A stretch of DNA of 64,000 nucleotides from Clostridia bacterium (GCA_017468085.1 JAFUJR010000032.1:62001-126000); one strand, 5' to 3'. Shown: positions 36,840 through 45,865, counted from the stretch's first letter. Numbers and translations: made by a program. Notes: a model not told the origin generated them from the letters alone.

Positions 36840-38921
36840 TTATCCTGCGTTAAGCGCTTTCATTTTGTCTATATACGTTTGCTCGTTGTCGTCCTGCGCG
36901 AAATAGTCCGTCTTAAACCAATAATCGCAGTACTTTATTTTTTCGACAAGCGCCGCGCCGTCCGCCGCGAACGCCGCAACGTCCTCGTCCGTTATCGCAC
37001 CCGTCTTGTCGATAATGCCGAGCGAACTCTTTTCTCCCTCATAACGGAAAACGACGTTCGTCGCGCTCGTTCCCACGATACCGCTCCGCAAGAAAATACC
37101 GTAGGCGCGCGAATACATAATCGATTGCTGCTGCGCAAACAGCGAATTTCCGTAATAGAAATTGCTGTAATAACGGATACCGAGCAAATCTAAGAGGGTG
37201 GGCACGATGTCTGCCGTGCACATAAATTTATCGATTTTTTGAGGTTCTAAACCGCTACCGTAAATCATCAAAGGCACTTTGTAAAGATTGGTGAATTTAC
37301 GGGGGGTATTGTAGCCGACGATATCCTTGACGTAGTTGCTCAGCTGATTATAGTAAGCGTTGTGGTCGCCGAACATCAAAATCAAGGTGTCGTCCAACAA
37401 GCCTTTTTCTTCCAAATCCTTGAACATAACGCCGAGCGCGTCGTCCAATTCCTTGGCGGTAACCATATAGTAGAACAGAACCTCCGCAAAAGAATCTTCG
37501 AGGATTTCTTCCATTCTCTCTTCGCCGAGCAACGCCTCGAACGCTTCGCGTTCCGCCGTCAAATTTTCGCGGGCGTAATACGTGCCGTGCATCGTAATCG
37601 TCGTGATATAGCTGAAAAACCGCTTATCCGTAGGGAACATAAGGTCCTTGCAGGTTTCTATCATTTCCGAATCGAGGCAAAGCTCGCTATTTACAGGATT
37701 TTCTTTATAGTTGATGAACGTGGGCGTTTGCGTTTTTCCGTCTTTCACCGCCTGATTTGCCATTTCTTCCATATCGTAGCGGTCAAGAATATCTTCAAAG
37801 CCGAAAGCGAGCGTCGCCTCGTCGCGGTTATAGAAGACCTTTTCACCGTTATGGAAATACATCGTTTGGATATCCTCGTCCAACGCTCGCATAATATTGG
37901 GCAGGGTGTTGGGCAAGGTGTTTTGATAATAGGAGGTGTTGACGTACTTACCCGTCGGGTAAGCGCCGATGATACTGGTCGTTTCGGCAATGTCCGTCTT
38001 TTCACGGGAGTGGAAATTGGTTGCCGCTACGCTGCCCTTATAAAATCTGGTGAGGTTGGGGTAAAATTCTTCCAACTCTTTTGAGGAAATATCCAGCCCG
38101 TAGGGATGTTCCTTGTTGCGCATAAACGCAAACCATTCTAAAGATTCGCTTAAAATCACCACGACGTTTTTATCCTTCGCCAAGCCGAAAGCGGGGCTAT
38201 ACTGCGGCTGCGACAGCTGTGCATAAAGAAATTCGTTGGCTTGTTCCGGTTTGAGGGTGGTTTTGTCCCCCTTGAAGGCATTGCCGATTTCGCCAATTAA
38301 ATTTCCTATCAAGCCGTAGGAAGAATACACGCCGTTTTCCTTACTGTTCACCATTTCGTTGTATTTATCCCCCTTGGCAGGATAATAAATCATAAACGAG
38401 CCGAACAGCGTAGAAACGCCGACGAGCACGACCCCGATATAAAACCAGACGCCGTGCTTGTATTTTTTGGGTTTCTTTCCGGTCTGTTCCGCCTCCATAT
38501 GCAAACTGCGGAGGCCGTAAATAATGAACAAAACGCACGCCAAAACGCCGATATAAAAGGCGACGAAATTGACGGGAATTTTTTCCAATGCGGACACCGC
38601 GTCGTTACGCAGGCTGAACATATCCAAGTCGAAATACTGACCCGTCATATCGTAAATGGCGGCAAAAATCAAGTCGAGCACCGTCTGTATGAAAAGGAGG
38701 AGCGTGCCGACGATGAGCTTGACCATGTTATTGGGCAAAAGCAACAAAGCGCCCGCGAGCATGATTAAAAAGCCGAACGCCAAAAGCGGCCTCGTCATAA
38801 ACGGCGTCCCCTCAACCGAAAAAACAACGGACATTTCGATGAGAATTGCCAAGAAAAAATATATGACAACCAAGCGGTTGATCTTTATCCATTCCCATAT
38901 GTTTTTCAAAACGTTTTTCAT
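36840..38921 (-). CDS. LtaS-like membrane sulfatase/phosphoglycerol transferase
   Basis: 693 residues. Five N-terminal TM segments (about 15-35, 45-65, 68-90, 118-135, 155-175) precede an extracellular alkaline-phosphatase-fold domain: NVVVILSESLEWF, the nucleophile threonine region REKTDIAETTSIIGAYPTG, LMFGDHNAYY and the final TADIVPTLLDLLGI. It resembles lipoteichoic acid synthase and related phosphoglycerol transferases; the polymer made is unknown. It starts 15 bp after the preceding gene, and the glycosyltransferase follows 13 bp later. Confidence 0.85.
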   Translation of the reverse strand: MKNVLKNIWEWIKINRLVVIYFFLAILIEMSVVFSVEGTPFMTRPLLAFGFLIMLAGALLLLPNNMVKLIVGTLLLFIQTVLDLIFAAIYDMTGQYFDLDMFSLRNDAVSALEKIPVNFVAFYIGVLACVLFIIYGLRSLHMEAEQTGKKPKKYKHGVWFYIGVVLVGVSTLFGSFMIYYPAKGDKYNEMVNSKENGVYSSYGLIGNLIGEIGNAFKGDKTTLKPEQANEFLYAQLSQPQYSPAFGLAKDKNVVVILSESLEWFAFMRNKEHPYGLDISSKELEEFYPNLTRFYKGSVAATNFHSREKTDIAETTSIIGAYPTGKYVNTSYYQNTLPNTLPNIMRALDEDIQTMYFHNGEKVFYNRDEATLAFGFEDILDRYDMEEMANQAVKDGKTQTPTFINYKENPVNSELCLDSEMIETCKDLMFPTDKRFFSYITTITMHGTYYARENLTAEREAFEALLGEERMEEILEDSFAEVLFYYMVTAKELDDALGVMFKDLEEKGLLDDTLILMFGDHNAYYNQLSNYVKDIVGYNTPRKFTNLYKVPLMIYGSGLEPQKIDKFMCTADIVPTLLDLLGIRYYSNFYYGNSLFAQQQSIMYSRAYGIFLRSGIVGTSATNVVFRYEGEKSSLGIIDKTGAITDEDVAAFAADGAALVEKIKYCDYWFKTDYFAQDDNEQTYIDKMKALNAG

Positions 38922-38936
38922 TGGATGTTCCCTATT

Positions 38937-39830
38937 TTAGAAAAAGTAAATAAACAAAATTAAAAGATAGGATTTGACGGGCGCTCCGTTGACCAACGCA
39001 TAAAGCGCCACGAACGCCACGTAGAATAAGAGATACGTCCAAGCGAACGGGTTTTGCGTAGAAAGTACGTCGTATACGCCAAACAATAGTATGAGCGCGG
39101 TTACGCATAAATAAACGTACGCCCGTTTCGCTTTGGGCTTCGCAGGTACTTCCTTAAATATCCCTTCGAATATACCGAAAGCGGCTTTGATTAAAAGCAC
39201 GATCCAACCGCACTTGGCAATATCTCTTCCCGCCGTACCGCTAAAATTGACGATTTCAATGAGGACGACCCTTTCGCCGAGCTCGTAAAATACCTTTACC
39301 TGGAAACCGATTTGTGCGCTGATAATCAACACGCACGCCACGCAGATAAGGAAAATGGGAATCATTCTGTCCCAGCCGAGCAACTGCGTTTTGGCTTTCG
39401 CCGTCGAGGCGGATTTTTGAACGGAATTTCCCCCGTCCGCCTTGGTCGGCTCTGCCGCCGTTGCCGCAGCCTCCTGTTCCCGTTCGGATCGCGCGGATTG
39501 CGGGGACGCTTGCGTTTCCGTTGTCTTCGATTGTTCCTTTACTTCCTGCTGTTTAACGGGATCCATTTGCACTTTGAATTTCTTCTGCAAATGCTTGTCC
39601 AAAAAATAAAAACCGATGATTTCGCCTAACCAAAGGAACGCCGTAGCCATCTCGGTGTAAAAGACGCGGAGGTCGCCGTGCTGCCACCAATCGGATACGA
39701 CGGGGTCGAACAACATACCTATGGGCTTGGCGAGGAGCGGAGTTAAAAAGATCGCCAATAAATACGCCGCCAAACGCGCCGTATTCCACAACACCACGGT
39801 TGTATTTTGTGAAAAAGTTTTCTTTTTCAA
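38937..39830 (-). CDS. Membrane protein with disordered linker, unknown function
   Basis: 297 residues. Two N-terminal TM segments (about 14-38 and 58-76), a polar low-complexity linker rich in Gln, Ala, Thr and Ser (about 90-150), then four or five TM segments to the end. I do not recognise the family. The start is a TTG: the first in-frame ATG would delete TM1, and AAGGAG lies upstream. First gene of the unit with the LtaS-like enzyme and GT2, so a role in envelope polymer synthesis is likely. Confidence 0.65.
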   Translation of the reverse strand: MKKKTFSQNTTVVLWNTARLAAYLLAIFLTPLLAKPIGMLFDPVVSDWWQHGDLRVFYTEMATAFLWLGEIIGFYFLDKHLQKKFKVQMDPVKQQEVKEQSKTTETQASPQSARSEREQEAAATAAEPTKADGGNSVQKSASTAKAKTQLLGWDRMIPIFLICVACVLIISAQIGFQVKVFYELGERVVLIEIVNFSGTAGRDIAKCGWIVLLIKAAFGIFEGIFKEVPAKPKAKRAYVYLCVTALILLFGVYDVLSTQNPFAWTYLLFYVAFVALYALVNGAPVKSYLLILFIYFF

Positions 39831-39933
39831 GTCCTTTCATCTCCTTGCTTTTGTTTTTCTTGAACGTGAATACGGACAAACCATTGCATTGCGGCCATCG
39901 TCCGCAACCCCGATTTATCCCAATTCTGACATT

Positions 39934-39962
39934 ATTATATAATGTAGAAAAATTTTTTTCAA
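39934..39962 (-). promoter_or_regulatory. Promoter of the envelope polymer unit
   Basis: Minus strand TTGAAA (39957-39962), 17-bp spacer, TATAAT (39934-39939), about 105 bp before the TTG start. Confidence 0.8.
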
Positions 39963-40043
39963 CCGTTTGCGTGTATAAATATAAAAAATTATAAATTTTT
40001 TCATTATTTTTTTACTGTTTTTAATGGTAACGTTGGAAAATTT

Positions 40044-40091
40044 TCTCTGTATAAACAGAGAAAGAGCGCGGCAAAACGCCACGCTCTTTGT
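40044..40091 (-). terminator. Terminator of ddh
   Basis: AAAGAGCGTGGC/GCCGCGCTCTTT hairpin just after ddh, directly followed by a second small stem TCTCTGT/ACAGAGA. Confidence 0.75.
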
Positions 40092-40106
40092 CCTATTCAT
40101 ATTTCA

Positions 40107-41090
40107 TTAAAGTAATTTCCCCAAAAGATCCTCTCTGTTTTGTGCGGAAAGATAAATAGGCGGAATATCAAACAAGGTCTTACAGCCGTATACGCCCTCT
40201 TGATTTAAACGCGCCGCCGCCCTTGCGCACGCCACCAAAACGGACGCCGTAAATTCGGGATTGGAATCGAGTTTTAACGAATACCCGACCACGTGCGTGT
40301 GTTCGCCGTTTACGCCCGTTTTGCCGATACGGAGCACCTCGCCGCCGTGGGGCAGCCCCTTATGCTCGCGCGCCATTTCCTCCGCGGAAATAAAATGCAC
40401 CGTCGTCTTATAGTCGGCAAAGTAGTTGGGCATCGTTTTGATTTCTCGTTCGATACGCGCTTTATCCGCGCTCTCGTCCGCAACGACGAAACATACTCTT
40501 TCGTGCTTTTCCGAAGTGGAAAGGTCGGGCGTTTGCCCCGCCCGTACGGCGTTTACCGCGCTTTCGATGGGGACGGTATACTGCCTTGCGTCCAAAACGC
40601 CGTCAATGCGGCGTACCGCGTCCGAATGACCTTGGCTTACTCCTTTACCCCAGAAAGTATAGTCTTTTCCGTCAGGCAAAACGGCAGACGAATACAACCT
40701 CGTTAAGGAAAACATACCGGGGTCCCAACCTGCGGAAATAATCGCCGTGGTCTTTGCCCGTTCCGCCGCCGCTTGTACGTTTGCGGCGTGTTGCGGGATT
40801 TTTGCGTGGGTGTCAAAACTGTCCACAACGTTGAACAGCTCGGCAAGCGTGGGGGTCTGCGTAGGCAGGTCGGTTGCGCTCCCGCCGCAAATAATCATTA
40901 CGTCGATTTCGTTCTTCATCTTTTCCGCGTCGGAAACCGAATAGACGGGTATTCCCGTCAACGTTTTTACCGCTTCGGGCGGACGGCGGGTGAATACGCC
41001 CACAGCCGCCATATCTGGGTTTTGTTTGATTGCCAGTTCTACGCCTTTTCCAAGATTACCATAGCCGTAGATACCGATGCGAATACTCAT
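40107..41090 (-). CDS. ddh: meso-Diaminopimelate D-dehydrogenase
   Basis: NADPH enzyme that makes meso-diaminopimelate from tetrahydrodipicolinate in one step, for lysine and peptidoglycan. 327 residues with Rossmann motif IGIYGYGNLGKGVE, the DSFDTH, AGWDPGMFSLTRLY and WGKGVSQGHSDAVRRIDGV segments characteristic of Ddh. It is a single-gene unit with its own promoter and terminator, and its presence implies meso-DAP-type peptidoglycan. Confidence 0.95.
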   Translation of the reverse strand: MSIRIGIYGYGNLGKGVELAIKQNPDMAAVGVFTRRPPEAVKTLTGIPVYSVSDAEKMKNEIDVMIICGGSATDLPTQTPTLAELFNVVDSFDTHAKIPQHAANVQAAAERAKTTAIISAGWDPGMFSLTRLYSSAVLPDGKDYTFWGKGVSQGHSDAVRRIDGVLDARQYTVPIESAVNAVRAGQTPDLSTSEKHERVCFVVADESADKARIEREIKTMPNYFADYKTTVHFISAEEMAREHKGLPHGGEVLRIGKTGVNGEHTHVVGYSLKLDSNPEFTASVLVACARAAARLNQEGVYGCKTLFDIPPIYLSAQNREDLLGKLL

Positions 41091-41120
41091 ATCTTTGCAC
41101 CTCTATACTCGATTGTTTTT

Positions 41121-41149
41121 ATTATAGCACTTACGCGCACGTTTTTCAA
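41121..41149 (-). promoter_or_regulatory. Promoter of ddh
   Basis: Minus strand TTGAAA (41144-41149), 17-bp spacer, TATAAT (41121-41126). Confidence 0.8.
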
Positions 41150-41228
41150 GCGTTCATTATAAAAAATTGCAATTTTTTCGTGCGGCAAACATAAAAAATT
41201 TTTAAAAAAAAGTCAATAAAAACGAGTA

Positions 41229-41256
41229 AATCCCCCACCCATGTACGCGTTGAAAT
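41229..41256 (-). repeat. Dispersed intergenic motif, copy 9 (minus strand)
   Basis: On the minus strand TTTCAACGCGTACATGGGTG plus GGGGATTT, directly after the purA terminator and in the sense orientation of purA. Confidence 0.75.
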
Positions 41257-41289
41257 AAAAAAAGCGGCGCTATCGAGATAGCGCCGCAT
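41257..41289 (-). terminator. Terminator of purA
   Basis: GCGGCGCTATC-GA-GATAGCGCCGC, an 11-bp perfect stem, with a TTTTTTT run on the minus strand. Confidence 0.85.
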
Positions 41290-41302
41290 ATTCTTTGCTT
41301 TT

Positions 41303-41357
41303 AAACGGTGCAAGACGTAATCTTGACGCCGTATCGTGCCGCAGATCCTCCGTTTTT
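41303..41357. repeat. Short element with terminal inverted repeats, copy B
   Basis: AAACGG...CCGTTT ends enclose about 45 bp with an internal CAAGA/TCTTG stem. The left end AAACGGtGCAAgA resembles AAACGGaGCAAaA of copy A, and the right end CCGCAGATCCTCCGTTTTTA matches copy A in 19 of 20 bases. Confidence 0.5.
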
Positions 41358-42630
41358 AGTACATTTCAATATACGCTTCGCGTTCCGCCCCCACAGACAC
41401 GTACTTGATCTTACAGCCGCAAGCGTCTTCTAAGTATTTGATATAGTCCAAGGCTTCCTTGGGCAAATCTTCTACCTTACGGCAGTGGGAAATATCGCAA
41501 TTCCAGCCCTTGACCGTCTTGAAAACAGGCTTACAATCGTCCAAAACGTCCACGAAGGGGAATTCGTGAATAATTTCGCCGTTGAGTTCGTAAGCCACGC
41601 AGACTTCAATTTCCTCATAGCCGGACAAAATATCCATTTTGGTGAGCGCGATTTCGGTTGCGCCCTGGCAACGGATACCGTAACGGGAGGCTACGATGTC
41701 GAAAGGTCCAACCCTTCTGGGTCTGCCCGTAGCCGCGCCGTATTCGCCGCCGAGCTGACGGAGCTTTTCCGCCTTTTCGCCGAAATATTCCGCCGTGAAA
41801 GGTCCTTCACCCACGCAGGTGGAATACGCTTTCATGATACCGATAGAATTGGTGAGTTGAAGCTGAGGCACGCCCGCGCCAATGGGTGCATATGCCGCAA
41901 TCGTCGAAGACGCCGACGTATAGGGGTGGATACCGAAATCGATATCGCGCATAGCGCCAAGCTGCGCCTCGAACATAATATTCTTGCCCTGCGCGTGCGC
42001 CTGAGTCAAATACAAGCCCGTATCGCAAACGAAAGGCGCAAGCACTTTGCCGAATTCTTCGAAGTACGCAATCATATCCTCCGTTTTGATAGGCTCGGAT
42101 TTATAACCGCCCACAACGGTGAGGTTTTTCCATTCTACGATGTCCGCAATGCGCGCATAGAGGCGTTCGGTGTTCAAAAGCTCGCCCATACGGAAAGCCT
42201 TTTTATAAAATTTATCCGCGTAGACGGGGCTGATACCGCGGCGGGTAGAGCCAAATTTCTTGCCTGCCAAACGGTCTTCTTCCAAGCAGTCTAAAAGAAC
42301 GTGGTAAGGCATGGTGATAACCGCGCGGTCAGAAATTTTCAAATTCTCAGGCGTGATTTTAATGCCGCCCTCGCGCAATTTTGCAATTTCGCCGCAGAGG
42401 TGCTTGATGTCGATGACCATACCGGGACCCATCACGTTGACGACGTCCTCGCGCAAAATGCCCGAAGGTAAAAGATTGAGGACAAACTTTCCTCGCTCGT
42501 TGATGACGGTGTGGCCTGCGTTGTTACCGCCTTGATAACGGCAAACGACGTCGAATTTCTCGCTGAGCAAGTCGACCATTCTGCCCTTGCCTTCATCGCC
42601 CCAATTGATACCGCAAATGGATGTAAGCAT
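41356..42630 (-). CDS. purA: Adenylosuccinate synthetase
   Basis: Joins IMP and aspartate using GTP, the first committed AMP step. GTP/IMP motif GINWGDEGKGRMVD at the N-terminus, GGNNAGHTV, KKFGSTRRGISPVYADKF and TGRPRRVGPFD are all present. 424 residues. The frame extends upstream, but the ATG at 42630 (MLTSICGINWG), with AAAGGAG before it, is the family start. It has its own promoter. Confidence 0.96.
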   Translation of the reverse strand: MLTSICGINWGDEGKGRMVDLLSEKFDVVCRYQGGNNAGHTVINERGKFVLNLLPSGILREDVVNVMGPGMVIDIKHLCGEIAKLREGGIKITPENLKISDRAVITMPYHVLLDCLEEDRLAGKKFGSTRRGISPVYADKFYKKAFRMGELLNTERLYARIADIVEWKNLTVVGGYKSEPIKTEDMIAYFEEFGKVLAPFVCDTGLYLTQAHAQGKNIMFEAQLGAMRDIDFGIHPYTSASSTIAAYAPIGAGVPQLQLTNSIGIMKAYSTCVGEGPFTAEYFGEKAEKLRQLGGEYGAATGRPRRVGPFDIVASRYGIRCQGATEIALTKMDILSGYEEIEVCVAYELNGEIIHEFPFVDVLDDCKPVFKTVKGWNCDISHCRKVEDLPKEALDYIKYLEDACGCKIKYVSVGAEREAYIEMY

Positions 42631-42748
42631 AATTATATACACTCCTTTGATTTTTTCCCTATCGTAGCGCAAAAAAGAAAAGAAAAAAGGCCCGTCTTTA
42701 AAGCACAACTTCAAAAACTGCCTTCCCTCGCATTTCATTGTGCAACCT

Positions 42749-42777
42749 ATTATACCGCATTTTTTACCCCGTGTCAA
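42749..42777 (-). promoter_or_regulatory. Promoter of purA
   Basis: Minus strand TTGACA (42772-42777), 17-bp spacer, TATAAT (42749-42754). The leader is about 110 nt. Confidence 0.85.
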
Positions 42778-42860
42778 GCCAAACGCTTATGCAAAACAAA
42801 GTTTTTCACCCTTTCTTTTCGCTAATTCGATAAATTTTTTGCGAAATTTTTCACTTTGTA

Positions 42861-42889
42861 TTGACAAGATAGACAAAAAGGTATATTAT
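42861..42889 (+). promoter_or_regulatory. Promoter of the NUDIX gene
   Basis: TTGACA, 17-bp spacer, TATTAT. A small hairpin GCTCT-AAA-AGAGC lies in the leader. Confidence 0.75.
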
Positions 42890-42952
42890 AATAAAACAGA
42901 AAGCTCTAAAAGAGCAAAAAAATATAACCGTAGAATAAGGAGGGTCAATTTT

Positions 42953-43447
42953 ATGTATTGTAGAGAATGCGGTCAAAAACTTACCCTTCGCTTTTGTGAA
43001 AACGAAGGGCTTATCCCCTACTGTGAAAAATGTCAGGCGTATATGTTTCCTCAGTTCCCCGTCGCGGTATCCATGGTCGTAACCAACCGCGCGCAGGATA
43101 AGATATTGCTTGCAAAACACGTCGAGGACGAGGATTTTATTTTATTTGCAGGGTACATTAAGAAAGGCGAAAATGCGGAAAAAACCATTCCGCGCGAAAT
43201 CAAGGAGGAAATCGGGCTTGACGTCGTCAAAGCCAAATATATGTTCTCTCGCTACCACGCGAAAAAAGATATTTTAATGCTCAACTTTATCGTCGTTGTG
43301 GAAGACAGACCTGTAAAACCCAACGCAAACGAGATTGCAGAGGCGCGTTGGTGCTCGCCCGAGGAGGCCGTGCAGCTTATCCGCAAGGGTACGACGGCAG
43401 AATTTTTCTTAAACAACGCCGTGCGCGAATTGAAGAAAAAGATATAA
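42953..43447 (+). CDS. NUDIX hydrolase with N-terminal zinc ribbon
   Basis: 164 residues. Residues 1-30 form a four-cysteine ribbon (MYCRECGQKL...YCEKCQAYMFP) as in NudC-type enzymes. The NUDIX box follows: GYIKKGENAEKTIPREIKEE and IGL. It probably hydrolyses a nucleoside diphosphate derivative such as NAD(H) or capped RNA ends, although the SQPWPxPxS motif of NudC is not seen, so the substrate is open. The upstream frame is open, but GGAGGG before the ATG at 42953 fixes the start. Confidence 0.88.
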   Translation: MYCRECGQKLTLRFCENEGLIPYCEKCQAYMFPQFPVAVSMVVTNRAQDKILLAKHVEDEDFILFAGYIKKGENAEKTIPREIKEEIGLDVVKAKYMFSRYHAKKDILMLNFIVVVEDRPVKPNANEIAEARWCSPEEAVQLIRKGTTAEFFLNNAVRELKKKI

Positions 43448-43454
43448 TTTTCTG

Positions 43455-43478
43455 TTTCAACGCGTACATGGTATGTCC
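43455..43478 (+). repeat. Dispersed intergenic motif, copy 10
   Basis: TTTCAACGCGTACATGGTAT plus GTCC, 8 nt after the NUDIX stop. A hairpin TCCAAACG/CGTTTGGA (43476-43500) follows directly. Confidence 0.7.
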
Positions 43479-43536
43479 AAACGGAAAATTTGCGTTTGGA
43501 TAAATGAGAAACGATTGCACAAATTAAGACAAAGAA

Positions 43537-43566
43537 AAGAACGTCCTTGGGGGGCGTTCTTTTTTC
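43537..43566 (+). terminator. Terminator after the NUDIX gene
   Basis: AAGAACGTCC/GGGGCGTTCTT hairpin with a T run. Confidence 0.75.
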
Positions 43567-43610
43567 ACCGAAAAATTTTTATAGGCGGCTGAGTTTTTCC
43601 GTTCACGCCG

Positions 43611-43639
43611 TTGACTTTTTTATATTTTTTTGCTAAAAT
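43611..43639 (+). promoter_or_regulatory. Promoter of the DUF1846 gene
   Basis: TTGACT, 17-bp spacer, TAAAAT. Confidence 0.7.
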
Positions 43640-43705
43640 ATAAATAATATGGTAAAAAGGAGTTACCGCGGCGCAAAAAGCCGAAAACAAAGGAGAAAAA
43701 GGCAG

Positions 43706-45190
43706 ATGAACAAACTTGGTTTCGACAACAAGCAATACCTTTCCTTGCAATCGGAAAAGATACAAGAGCGCATTGACGCTTTCGGCGATAAGTTGTACCT
43801 TGAATTCGGCGGCAAACTTTTCGACGATTATCACGCGGCGCGCGTTTTGCCCGGCTTTGAGCCCGACAGTAAAATCAAAATGCTGTTAAAGCTTCGCGCG
43901 ATTGCGGAAATCCTCGTGGTCATCAGCGCGAACGATATCATTAAAAATAAATACCGTAGCGATTTGGGCATCACCTACGATGCCGACGTGATCCGCTTGC
44001 TTGATATTTTTAAGAGCAAAGGCTTATACGTGGGGAGCGTGGTCGTGAATATGTACCAATCTCAGCCCGCTGTAGACGGATTCATCAAACGGTTGGAAAA
44101 CCTCGGCGTGGCGGTGTATAAGCATTACGCGATTGAGGGCTACCCCTCCGACGTGCAAAAAATCGTCAGCGAGGACGGATACGGCAAAAACGAATATATC
44201 CCCACCAAGCGCCGTTTGGTCATCGTTACCGCGCCCGGTCCCGGAAGCGGAAAAATGGCGACTTGCCTTTCTCAGCTCTATCACGAAAACTTGCGGGGCG
44301 TAAAAGCAGGGTATGCGAAGTTTGAAACCTTCCCTATTTGGAATTTGCCCCTTTCCCACCCCGTCAACCTCGCCTACGAGGCGGCGACGGCGGATTTGAA
44401 CGACGTCAACATGATCGACCCCTACCATTTTGAAACGTACGAAAAATTGGCGGTCAATTACAACCGCGACGTGGAAATTTTCCCCGTCGTTTCGGCTATG
44501 CTCGAAAAAATCCTCGGCTATTCGCCCTATAAATCCCCCACGGATATGGGCGTAAATATGGCAGGCTTTTGTATTATAGACGACGAGGCTTGCCGCGAGG
44601 CGTCCAAAAACGAAGTCATTCGCCGTTATTATTCCGCGCTCTGCGACGCGAAAAAGGGCAGAATCGCAAAAGAAGTCGTGGGCAAGTTAGAGCTTTTGAT
44701 GAGCAAAGCGAATATTTCCGTGGACGACAGAAAAGCAGTTGCGCCCGCGCTTGAAAAAGCGGAACTGACGGGCAAACCGTCCGTAGCAATCGAACTCAAC
44801 GACGGACGTATCGTAACGGGCAAAACGGGCGATTTGCTCGGCCCTTCGGCGGCGGCGCTCCTCAACGCGTTAAAGCTGCTCGGCGGCATCGACGATAAAA
44901 AGGAGCTTATCTCCCCCACCATCATCGAGCCTATCCAAAAATTGAAGGTAAAACATATGGGCTCGGTAAATCCCCGTTTACACACGGACGAGGTATTGAT
45001 GGCGCTTTCCATCTGCGCCGTAACCGACCCCAAGGCGAAAAAGGCGATTGCACAGTTGGATAAGCTGAAAAACTGCGAATTGCACTCCACCGTCATGCTT
45101 GCGCACGTGGACGAAAAGACCTTAAAGGCGCTTGGTATCCACGTAACCTGCGAACCGCAAAGGCGGGTGTTGATAAACGAGGAATTATAA
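43706..45190 (+). CDS. DUF1846 (UPF0371) family protein
   Basis: 494 residues, nearly the full length of this conserved family, whose cellular function is not firmly established. Recognisable segments are MNKLGFDNKQYLSLQSEKIQ, LVIVTAPGPGSGKMATCLSQ (a nucleotide-binding-like loop), SPTDMGVNMAGFCI and the C-terminal LGCHxT-like HVTCEPQR. AAAGGAG fixes the ATG at 43706; the 19 codons upstream in the same frame are basic and lack family similarity. Confidence 0.88.
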   Translation: MNKLGFDNKQYLSLQSEKIQERIDAFGDKLYLEFGGKLFDDYHAARVLPGFEPDSKIKMLLKLRAIAEILVVISANDIIKNKYRSDLGITYDADVIRLLDIFKSKGLYVGSVVVNMYQSQPAVDGFIKRLENLGVAVYKHYAIEGYPSDVQKIVSEDGYGKNEYIPTKRRLVIVTAPGPGSGKMATCLSQLYHENLRGVKAGYAKFETFPIWNLPLSHPVNLAYEAATADLNDVNMIDPYHFETYEKLAVNYNRDVEIFPVVSAMLEKILGYSPYKSPTDMGVNMAGFCIIDDEACREASKNEVIRRYYSALCDAKKGRIAKEVVGKLELLMSKANISVDDRKAVAPALEKAELTGKPSVAIELNDGRIVTGKTGDLLGPSAAALLNALKLLGGIDDKKELISPTIIEPIQKLKVKHMGSVNPRLHTDEVLMALSICAVTDPKAKKAIAQLDKLKNCELHSTVMLAHVDEKTLKALGIHVTCEPQRRVLINEEL

Positions 45191-45263
45191 AGGAAAAACG
45201 ATTTTTAAAGTACAAATCTTTGCTTTGCAATGCAACTCGAACAACTGCACGTTTATTTGAATA

Positions 45264-45307
45264 TGCTATACGCCTCCAAAGTTATAACTTTGGAGGCGTA
45301 TAGCATG
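45264..45307. repeat. Perfect 44-bp palindrome between convergent genes
   Basis: ATGCTATACGCCTCCAAAGT and its exact reverse complement are separated by four bases (TATA), so all 44 bp are self-complementary. There is no T run on either side, so it is not a standard terminator, though it may still end both transcripts. Confidence 0.8.
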
Positions 45308-45319
45308 ATGAAGATATAT

Positions 45320-45865
45320 TTATTCGCTTCGCACAATTTCTTCTATAGATAAAACCGTCCATTTATTAGGGTTATTTTTAAGATAATCGTTATTATCGTG
45401 TATTATAAATGTAATCGGCTCTACCGTACCCTCATTTTTCTGTTTTAAAAATAGATGAACATACCCGTATTCTTCATTCTTGTAAGAAAGCATGTAATCT
45501 GCCTCTATTGTATTAAAATTTCCATGCAACGATTTCACCATCAATTCTTTAGAGGCTAATATATTTTTCAACTCTTCAAAAAACATTATTCTGTTTTCAA
45601 TGAGGTAGTAATATATACTGAAAGATATATCTGTAAAAGCTAATTCTTTGTTTAAAATTTGCCGATATATCTTTGAGCTTGAGTATCTTAACTGTGAAAT
45701 GTCCTTGAGTTTATGTAATCCAATCATATGTTTAAAATGGTCAGAAGAAAACAGAATATCAAACTCAAGTAAAACACATTTTCTACCAGCTTTTAAGTGA
45801 AATTTTTTACCCTCAAAATTTGTTTTATAAAATAACGCGTCTTTATAAAGTAAATCTTCTTCCAT
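45320..45865 (-). CDS. Possible PBECR4-like toxin/nuclease-domain protein
   Basis: 181 residues, AT-rich. The block FHLKAGRKCVLLEFDILFSS followed by DHFKHMIGLHKLKDI and KIYRQILNKELAFTDIS reminds me of the PBECR4 domain (phage Barnase-EndoU-ColicinE5/D-RelE-like nuclease) of Firmicutes mobile elements; this is memory-based and unverified. The second half carries FHGNF-like and EYGYVHLFLKQK strands. GAGG precedes the ATG. It begins immediately after the terminator of a structured RNA, so it is expressed by read-through or antitermination, or poorly. Confidence 0.5.
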   Translation of the reverse strand: MEEDLLYKDALFYKTNFEGKKFHLKAGRKCVLLEFDILFSSDHFKHMIGLHKLKDISQLRYSSSKIYRQILNKELAFTDISFSIYYYLIENRIMFFEELKNILASKELMVKSLHGNFNTIEADYMLSYKNEEYGYVHLFLKQKNEGTVEPITFIIHDNNDYLKNNPNKWTVLSIEEIVRSE

